Source of the DNA: Thermoleophilaceae bacterium
Lineage (GTDB): Bacteria > Actinomycetota > Thermoleophilia > Solirubrobacterales > JACPNS01
Direction of reading: 5' to 3'
DNA: 64,000 nucleotides
Assembly (NCBI GenBank): GCA_016462645.1
Contig: JAEMSX010000013.1
Location: 1-64,000 of the forward strand
The notes below the pieces were generated by a model that saw nothing but the letters and a program-made list of their open reading frames with translations, was not told the origin of the DNA and made no database searches. This document shows, piece by piece, positions 59,352 to 64,000 of this stretch (position 1 is its first letter; each line of letters starts with the position of its first letter). Position numbers and translations under genes: made by a program.

Positions 59352-59956
59352 TACGCCTCCTCAAGAAGATGGAATCGGTCGATCAGGCCCTGCGGAACGG
59401 CGCCCTCGACGTCGCCGACCTTCGTCTCCCAGGGACCCGCGTCCATGTGGTCGGTCACGTGCAGTGCGCAGACCCATTTGACGCCCTTGTAGCCCCACAG
59501 GTACGGCGGCTGGAGCCAGCGCACCGGACCGCCGTGGATCGCCGGAAGCGACTCGCCCTCAAGTTCGATCGCGAACCACCCGTCGCGCGCCTGATCGAGC
59601 GGCACGCAGGAGGCATAGGGGCTGTCTGCCGCCGCAAAGCGCACGTGCGTGGCGGACGGCTGAATCGCCGCCGCATCGATCACCCTGCCCGCAGGCACCC
59701 CGACCCAGTTGACCTTCGGCCGGCTCCACCCCCACACGCAATGGAAGTCGCTGCTGATCGGCTCGGGCCCGAGCTCGCGCAGCGCATCGAGCGTGAACTC
59801 GATCGGCGTGCGCACGAGGCCGTCGACAGTGATCGTCCAGTCCGCTCGCTGCGGTGGTTCGAGTTCGAGATGAACAGGGGCGAGCGCGTCCACGAGTCGT
59901 TGAACGCGTGGCTTGCCGTTCTCCAGCGGCAGCGGTGACGGTCGATCCCTGTTCAT
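59351..59956 (-). CDS. Molybdopterin-dependent oxidoreductase, sulfite-oxidase fold
   Basis: A 201-aa protein comprising essentially only the Mo-binding domain of the sulfite oxidase/plant nitrate reductase superfamily (PF00174 type). The molybdenum-ligand cysteine lies in DFHCVWGWSRPKVNWVGV (about residue 75). HGGPVRWLQPPYLWGYKGVKWV (about residues 144-165) is the second signature. It has no signal peptide, heme or dimerisation domain, so it should be cytosolic. It lies among nitrate import, nirBD and Moco genes, where a nitrate reductase is expected. ATG 59956 is used; GTG 59968 is an alternative. Confidence 0.9.
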   Translation of the reverse strand: MNRDRPSPLPLENGKPRVQRLVDALAPVHLELEPPQRADWTITVDGLVRTPIEFTLDALRELGPEPISSDFHCVWGWSRPKVNWVGVPAGRVIDAAAIQPSATHVRFAAADSPYASCVPLDQARDGWFAIELEGESLPAIHGGPVRWLQPPYLWGYKGVKWVCALHVTDHMDAGPWETKVGDVEGAVPQGLIDRFHLLEEA

Positions 59957-59977
59957 CCCTGAACTCACTCCCTCCCC

Positions 59978-60193
59978 TCAAACCTTCTCCGCGCCGGCTT
60001 CCCGTTCCGGTGCAAGTGGCTCAGCGGGCGAACCCGACTTCAGCTCTCGAACTTCAGAGCTGACCGAATCCTTGAACTCGCGCATTCCTCCACCGAGGCC
60101 GCGCCCGAGTTCCGGCAGTTTCTTGGGACCGAAGACGACCAGCGCAATCGCCAGGACGATTCCGATCTCGAGTGGTCCGATACTTGGCATCAT
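59978..60193 (-). CDS. tatA: Sec-independent translocase protein TatA/E
   Basis: A 71-aa Tat component: a short N-terminal membrane helix (GPLEIGIVLAIALVVFGPKKLPELGR, with the FGPKKLPELG hinge), an amphipathic helix and a charged Glu/Lys tail. ATG 60193 overlaps the ATPase stop (ATGA). No tatB or tatC is nearby. Its placement between importer and reductase genes suggests it supports export of the Tat-signal-bearing nitrate-binding protein encoded three genes upstream. Confidence 0.92.
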   Translation of the reverse strand: MMPSIGPLEIGIVLAIALVVFGPKKLPELGRGLGGGMREFKDSVSSEVRELKSGSPAEPLAPEREAGAEKV

Positions 60194-60993
60194 GCTGCTT
60201 CCTCCATTGGCTCTGGGACTGCCAGTTCGTGTTCGAGCAGGTAGACGAGACGCTCGCGCACGCGCTGGAACTCCGGGTCGCGTGCGATCTCCGCGCGATC
60301 GCGCGGGCGCTCGATGTTCACCTCGATCACCTCAGCGACCGACGGCTTGGGCGGGTTGCCCATCACGACGATGCGGTCGGCCAGGAAGATCGCTTCCTCG
60401 ATGCCGTGCGTGACCATCACGACGGTCTCGGTCTCTTCTTCCTTGGACCACATGTCGATCAGCTGCTGCTGCAGGTTGGAGCGGGTCAGAGCGTCGAGCG
60501 CGCCGAACGGCTCGTCGAGCAGCAGGACCTTGGGACCAACGGCGAAAGCGCGGGCGACCGCGGTGCGCTGGCGCATGCCGCCTGAGATCTCGCCGGGCTT
60601 CTTGTCACGGTGCATCCACAGGCCGGTGCTGCGGATGTACTTCTCCGCGACGGCGCGGTTTTCGTCTGCAGAGCGATCCTTGCGCGCCGAGAGCGTTGCC
60701 TCGACCACATTGTCATAGACCGACATCCACGGCAGGAGCGAATAGTTCTGAAAGACGATCGCGCGATCCGGGCCGGGACCCTCGACGCGAAAGCCGTCGA
60801 GCACGACCTTTCCGCTGGAGGCCGGCTCCAGGCCGCCGATCACGTTCAGCAGCGTCGACTTGCCACAACCGCTGTGGCCGATGATCGTGACGAACTCTCC
60901 CTTCTCGATCGTCAGGTCAACGCCACGCAGAACTTCCTGCGGGCCCGACTTCGTGGTGAACGACTTGCGAACTTCGGTGATGTCAAGCGACAT
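60190..60993 (-). CDS. nrtD: Nitrate ABC transporter ATP-binding protein (NrtD/SsuB/TauB type)
   Basis: A 267-aa ATPase: Walker A GHSGCGKST (about residue 40), FQNYSLLPWMSVYDNV (Q-loop), EISGGMRQRTAVARAFA (signature), VLLLDEPFGALD (Walker B) and THGIEEA (H-loop). It belongs to the nitrate/sulfonate/taurine importer group; the operon defines nitrate as the likely substrate. Its start abuts the nrtB stop, and its stop overlaps tatA. It is a plain ATPase without the NrtC-type binding-protein fusion. Confidence 0.91.
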   Translation of the reverse strand: MSLDITEVRKSFTTKSGPQEVLRGVDLTIEKGEFVTIIGHSGCGKSTLLNVIGGLEPASSGKVVLDGFRVEGPGPDRAIVFQNYSLLPWMSVYDNVVEATLSARKDRSADENRAVAEKYIRSTGLWMHRDKKPGEISGGMRQRTAVARAFAVGPKVLLLDEPFGALDALTRSNLQQQLIDMWSKEEETETVVMVTHGIEEAIFLADRIVVMGNPPKPSVAEVIEVNIERPRDRAEIARDPEFQRVRERLVYLLEHELAVPEPMEEAA

Positions 60994-61869
60994 TCAGACC
61001 ATCTCCTTGTATGCGACGCGGGCCTGCAGGCGGCCGAAGCCGAAGTCGAGCGCCATACCGACGAAGCCGATCACGAAGATCGCCGCGGCGACGTTTGCGA
61101 GGTTTGACGCGTTGTAGGCATCCCAGACGTAGAACCCGATGCCGGTGCCGCCGGAGAGCATCTCCGCGGCCACGATCACCATCCAGGCGATGCCCATCGA
61201 GATGCGCATGCCGGTCACGACCGACGGCAGGCTGTAGGGAAGCAACACGTGGCGCACGTACTTGGTCCGGCTGAACTGGAACACGCGGGCGACGTTCTTG
61301 TGGCTCTGCGGCACCGACGATACGCCGAACGCGGTGTTCAGCAGCGTGGGCCAGATCGACGTGATGAAGATCACGAAGATCGCCGCGAGCGGCGCGGCCT
61401 TGAGCACGACCAGGCCGAGCGGAAACCACGCGAGCGGTGACACCGGGCGCAGGAGCTGCACGACTGGATTGAAGATCGACCATGCCGCCGGGCTCGCGCC
61501 CATCAGAAACCCGAACGGAACCGCGACGACGGTCGCGATCGCGAATCCGATGAACACCCGCTCAAGCGAGGTCATCAGCTGGATGCCGATGCCCTTGTCA
61601 TTGGGGCCGCCGTCGTGGAACGGAGTCTTGAGCAGATCGACCAGCGCGGTCACCGCCTCGACCGGAGTCGGGAGGTCCGGGGAGATCGTGGCGATGACCG
61701 CCCAGAGCAAGAACAACAGGCCGAAGCCGAAGAGGCCGAGGGCGAGCGTCGTGCCGGCGCTGCCCAGTCGGCCGAGCAGCAGCCCGCCCGGCCTCGCCGT
61801 CTTCTCGATCGGCGCCTTGTCCAGCCGCGCCGCACCGGCCTCGGCTGCGATCTGGGTCTCGGTGTTCAT
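60994..61869 (-). CDS. nrtB: Nitrate ABC transporter permease (NrtB type)
   Basis: A 291-aa permease with about six helices of the SsuC/TauC/NrtB family: FLLWAVIATISPDLPTPVEAVTALVDLL is the first region, with the family's WFPLGLVVLKAAPLAAIFVIF and the coupling segment FQFSRTKYVRHVLLPYSLPSVVTGMRISMG in outline. The N-terminus is a 35-residue cytosolic tail. It overlaps nrtA by 4 bases (ATGA). Confidence 0.92.
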   Translation of the reverse strand: MNTETQIAAEAGAARLDKAPIEKTARPGGLLLGRLGSAGTTLALGLFGFGLLFLLWAVIATISPDLPTPVEAVTALVDLLKTPFHDGGPNDKGIGIQLMTSLERVFIGFAIATVVAVPFGFLMGASPAAWSIFNPVVQLLRPVSPLAWFPLGLVVLKAAPLAAIFVIFITSIWPTLLNTAFGVSSVPQSHKNVARVFQFSRTKYVRHVLLPYSLPSVVTGMRISMGIAWMVIVAAEMLSGGTGIGFYVWDAYNASNLANVAAAIFVIGFVGMALDFGFGRLQARVAYKEMV

Positions 61870-63161
61870 GCTCGGTCAGCCTCCTTCTGCGGGTCCTTCG
61901 GGTCGAAGTGCGTGTTGTCGAGTTTCACGGTGAACGGCGCCATGCCGTCGTCGGGCACCTTCACGCCTTCGGACTTGGCGACGTCGGCGTAGAGATCGCT
62001 GAGGATCACGCTCTCGGCGATCTGGTCGTAGGCCGGAGCCTTGTCGAGGTATCCGAAGCGCTGGTACTGGGCGAGGAACCAGATCGCCTCGCCGGCGCGT
62101 GGCACGTTCGTCTCGCCATCGCGGAAGAAACGCATGCGACGAGCACCGAACGACTTGTGGCCCAGGCCTGCCCCGAGCTCATACTCGCCGAGCAGGCGCG
62201 GCTCGATGTCTTCGGGCGTGGCATTGACGATTGCGGGCGTGCCGATCGTCTTGGCCACCTTCGGGATGTTCTTCTCGTCATCGCAGAACTGACATGCATC
62301 GAGCACCGCCGCCATGACTTCCTTGAGCTCGGACTGGCGCTTGGTGGCGAACTCTTCGTTGACGACGAGAGCCTTCTCCGGATGGTTGGTCCAGATGTCC
62401 TGCGAAGCGATCGTGGTGAAGCCGATCTTCTTGTCGACCGCCACCGCGTTCCAGGGCTCTCCGACCGAGTATCCGTTCATGTTGCCGGCGGTCATGTTCG
62501 CGACCATCTGCGGCGGCGGGATCGGGATGATCTTTGCGGCATCCATCGACACGCCCATCGCCAGCAGCCAGTAGCGCAGCCAGGCGTCGTGGGTTCCGCC
62601 GGGGAAGGTCATCGCGAAGGTCTGACCCTTTCCGCCGTTGATCGCCGCCTTGGCCTTGTTCAAGTCGCCATAGCCGGCCGCCGAGAGGTCGTCCTTGAGC
62701 GTGATCGCCTGACCGTTGTTGCTCAGCGTCATCGCGATCTTCAGCTTGTCGTTGGCCGGCTGTCCGCCGAGACCGGCGGCGCCGGCGAGCGGAAGGCTGT
62801 AGAGGCAGTGGGCCGCGTCGATGTCGCCGTTGAGAAGCGCGTCGCGAGTCGCGGGCCACGAGGCCTGCTTGACGACCGAGACGTTCAGGCCGCGCTCCTT
62901 GAAGTACCCGAGAGTGTCGGCCATGATGATCGGCGCGCAGTCCGTGAGCGCGATGAAGCCGATCTTGATTTCCTTGCCACCGGCGCTTCCGCCGCCCGAG
63001 GTCGGCTCGCTGGTCGCGCCGCAGGCCGAAAGGGCCCAGGCCGGAAGTGCTGCTGCCGCCGCCACCGCGCCGGTACGAATAATGGCGTCACGGCGAGAAA
63101 TCGGACGAGCGAGCGTATTCGCGAGAGTCGCCTCTACGGCATTCCGCGGATCTGTGGGCAT
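61866..63161 (-). CDS. nrtA: Nitrate-binding protein with Tat lipoprotein signal (NrtA/CmpA type)
   Basis: The 431-aa receptor of the importer. The signal peptide contains SRRDAIIRTG (twin-arginine type) and a lipobox ALSACG (Cys about residue 47). The mature part matches NrtA: KIGFIALTDCAPIIMADTLGYFKERGL, then NGDIDAAHCLYSLPLA, MTFPGGTHDAWLRYWLLAMGV, and GYSVGEPWNAVAV, where the family binds the anion. It is the first gene of the twelve-gene polycistron. AAGGAG lies seven bases before ATG 63161. Confidence 0.93.
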   Translation of the reverse strand: MPTDPRNAVEATLANTLARPISRRDAIIRTGAVAAAAALPAWALSACGATSEPTSGGGSAGGKEIKIGFIALTDCAPIIMADTLGYFKERGLNVSVVKQASWPATRDALLNGDIDAAHCLYSLPLAGAAGLGGQPANDKLKIAMTLSNNGQAITLKDDLSAAGYGDLNKAKAAINGGKGQTFAMTFPGGTHDAWLRYWLLAMGVSMDAAKIIPIPPPQMVANMTAGNMNGYSVGEPWNAVAVDKKIGFTTIASQDIWTNHPEKALVVNEEFATKRQSELKEVMAAVLDACQFCDDEKNIPKVAKTIGTPAIVNATPEDIEPRLLGEYELGAGLGHKSFGARRMRFFRDGETNVPRAGEAIWFLAQYQRFGYLDKAPAYDQIAESVILSDLYADVAKSEGVKVPDDGMAPFTVKLDNTHFDPKDPQKEADRA

Positions 63162-63581
63162 ATGCGGTCTCCTTGAGATTCAGTACCGGTCGGCACTCCT
63201 TGGCCGTCCGGGAACACTGATGGGGGTCAGTGGTGTTGCTGTGATTCGAATGTAGGTCCGTGTCCTAAGGGGCATCGCGGCCTGTAGGACAAAGATTCAG
63301 GGGGTCATATGTACGAATGGAGAGAGACGGCAGCCCCTTTGCAATCGCGGCTTTTTCCCTGCAAATCCATGTTTTTGGGACACGCTGAAATGTCGTACAT
63401 GAGCGCCCGCACGAGAATCGCGCCAAATCGGACCCTCGTTTTGTACTTATGGAGCAGCCCCGACCGGTCGGTTTCCGCAAGGTGCAAATCCGGTGCGTTC
63501 AACGCCGAATCAATCCATATGTCCCGCCTGAAGGAGTCGCCTTGACTGCCGCGCCAGGCACGATCACGCCTGAGCCGGCCG
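63162..63581. promoter_or_regulatory. Upstream region of the nitrate operon
   Basis: About 420 bases without a convincing gene, AT-richer than the flanks. Seen here: an inverted repeat CACTGA-TGGGGG-TCAGTG (63215-63232) that would form a hexaloop hairpin in the nrtA leader; GTCCTA and TAGGAC 17 bases apart (63262-63290); and a wide 8-bp inverted repeat ATGTACGA (63309-63316) with TCGTACAT (63393-63400). These are candidate regulator or leader-RNA elements. No known riboswitch or clear GlnR box was recognised. Confidence 0.5.
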
Positions 63582-64000
63582 TCAGCTGATTCGGCGCACC
63601 GGCTGCCGCAAGATCGTCTTGAGCTTCTCCGGGGCGGTGCGCCCCGGGTCGCTGAGGTAGATCTCGTGATGATCGCCGTTGAAGTCGAGGCCGTGCTCGG
63701 GCATGAATTCGTTGTGCATTCGGGCCAGGACCGGCGCCTCATCGACGTACGGTCCGCGGTAGAGGATCTGGATGCAGAGGCCCTCGTTCAGTGTCATGGC
63801 GCAAACAAGGCTGAGCGCAGCCGGATTCTTTCGTGCCGCGACGGACTCTCGCGCCTCGGCGATCTGCTCATCGGTGATCCAGTCGGGCAACGGGAGCATC
63901 ACCGTCCACTCCCAATTGTCCCGATCACCGGTGACGAATGCGGACTTGTCTTTCGATCGCCAGGTCGCCGACATCGGGCCGACGACGAAGTCGGGTCCGC
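63582..64000 (-). CDS. GyrI-like effector-binding-domain protein, 5' end outside the window
   Basis: The C-terminal part of a GyrI-like (AraC-effector-binding) domain protein. The codons beyond the in-frame ATG 63974 continue without a stop to the window edge and read PDFVVGPMSATWRSKD, which is the family's usual DFVVGPLEG-type segment, so translation starts outside. Family-like features here are GDRDNWEWTVMLPLPDWITDEQI, LYRGPYVDEAPVLARMHNEFMPEHGL (the effector pocket strand with a Glu) and HHEIYLSDPGRTAPEKLKTILRQPV at the end. Such proteins bind small cationic or hydrophobic ligands. It is not obviously linked to nitrate. Confidence 0.87.
   Translation of the reverse strand, partial: GPDFVVGPMSATWRSKDKSAFVTGDRDNWEWTVMLPLPDWITDEQIAEARESVAARKNPAALSLVCAMTLNEGLCIQILYRGPYVDEAPVLARMHNEFMPEHGLDFNGDHHEIYLSDPGRTAPEKLKTILRQPVRRIS

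Noticed and set aside
63215-63232. ANTAR-type antiterminator hairpin in the nrtA leader
   Set aside because: The loop is six bases, but it lacks the A1/G4 pattern of ANTAR targets and no second matching hairpin follows.
63309-63545. 78-codon forward frame in the nitrate upstream region
   Set aside because: No ribosome-binding site, atypical codon use, and it spans the inverted repeats.

Overview
The window is GC-rich and gene-dense. It reads as a chromosomal segment of a free-living aerobic actinomycete-type bacterium. The gene set (coenzyme F420 synthesis with a fused FbiC, a MoaD-MoaE fusion, a heme A synthase of the actinobacterial type, a c-di-AMP riboswitch, ethylmalonyl-CoA pathway genes, many leaderless-looking promoters) fits Actinomycetota, and my best guess is Thermoleophilia/Solirubrobacterales. 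That placement is inference from gene content; no rRNA is present. I saw no prophage, CRISPR array or plasmid functions. The only mobile-element gene is a small REP-associated tyrosine transposase.

Layout. 0-6 kb: coenzyme F420 genes cofD-cofC-cofE, a GAF-GGDEF diguanylate cyclase, and the F0 synthase fbiC facing back. 6-10 kb: reverse-strand block (universal-stress-like protein, aquaporin, receiver-like protein, CDF metal exporter), then ygfZ. 10-14 kb: lipoprotein cytochrome c, ctaA, then an mntH/mntR divergent pair, followed by three phased palindromes. 14-31 kb: acyl-CoA chemistry. ccr, ecm and meaB, together with an operon for an HpcH/CitE-type lyase, an acyl-CoA dehydrogenase, an SCP2 protein and a MaoC hydratase, look like an ethylmalonyl-CoA pathway split over several transcription units. 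Alpha/beta hydrolases, clpS and SRPBCC-type proteins are interspersed. 31-45 kb: sugar modification genes, a DrrAB-like ABC exporter with its TetR regulator and a clear operator, an acyl-CoA synthetase, an EamA exporter with an ArsR regulator and operator, a DUF255 protein, ogt and an MMPL transporter. 45-50 kb: glnA, a c-di-AMP riboswitch upstream of an unknown membrane protein, a cytochrome c, and RNase P RNA. 50-63 kb: molybdenum and nitrogen. A moeA-moaX unit and a moaC-mog unit start back to back. A twelve-gene reverse-strand polycistron runs nrtA-nrtB-nrtD-tatA-molybdoenzyme-Cys-rich protein-nirB-nirD-moaA-modA-modB-modC. The window ends inside a GyrI-like gene.

How it fits together. 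The 50-63 kb region is a self-contained nitrate assimilation module: a Tat-exported binding protein and ABC importer bring nitrate in, NirBD reduces nitrite to ammonia, glnA nearby fixes ammonia, and ModABC plus Moa/Moe/Mog proteins supply molybdopterin. The only molybdoenzyme in the module is a short cytosolic sulfite-oxidase-fold protein next to a four-cysteine protein of unknown family, where a conventional nitrate reductase would be expected. That is the best candidate here for an undescribed system. Other points of interest are the three 63-bp-phased palindromes, the riboswitch with its orphan target, and repeated TANNNT hexamers 6-8 nt ahead of start codons.
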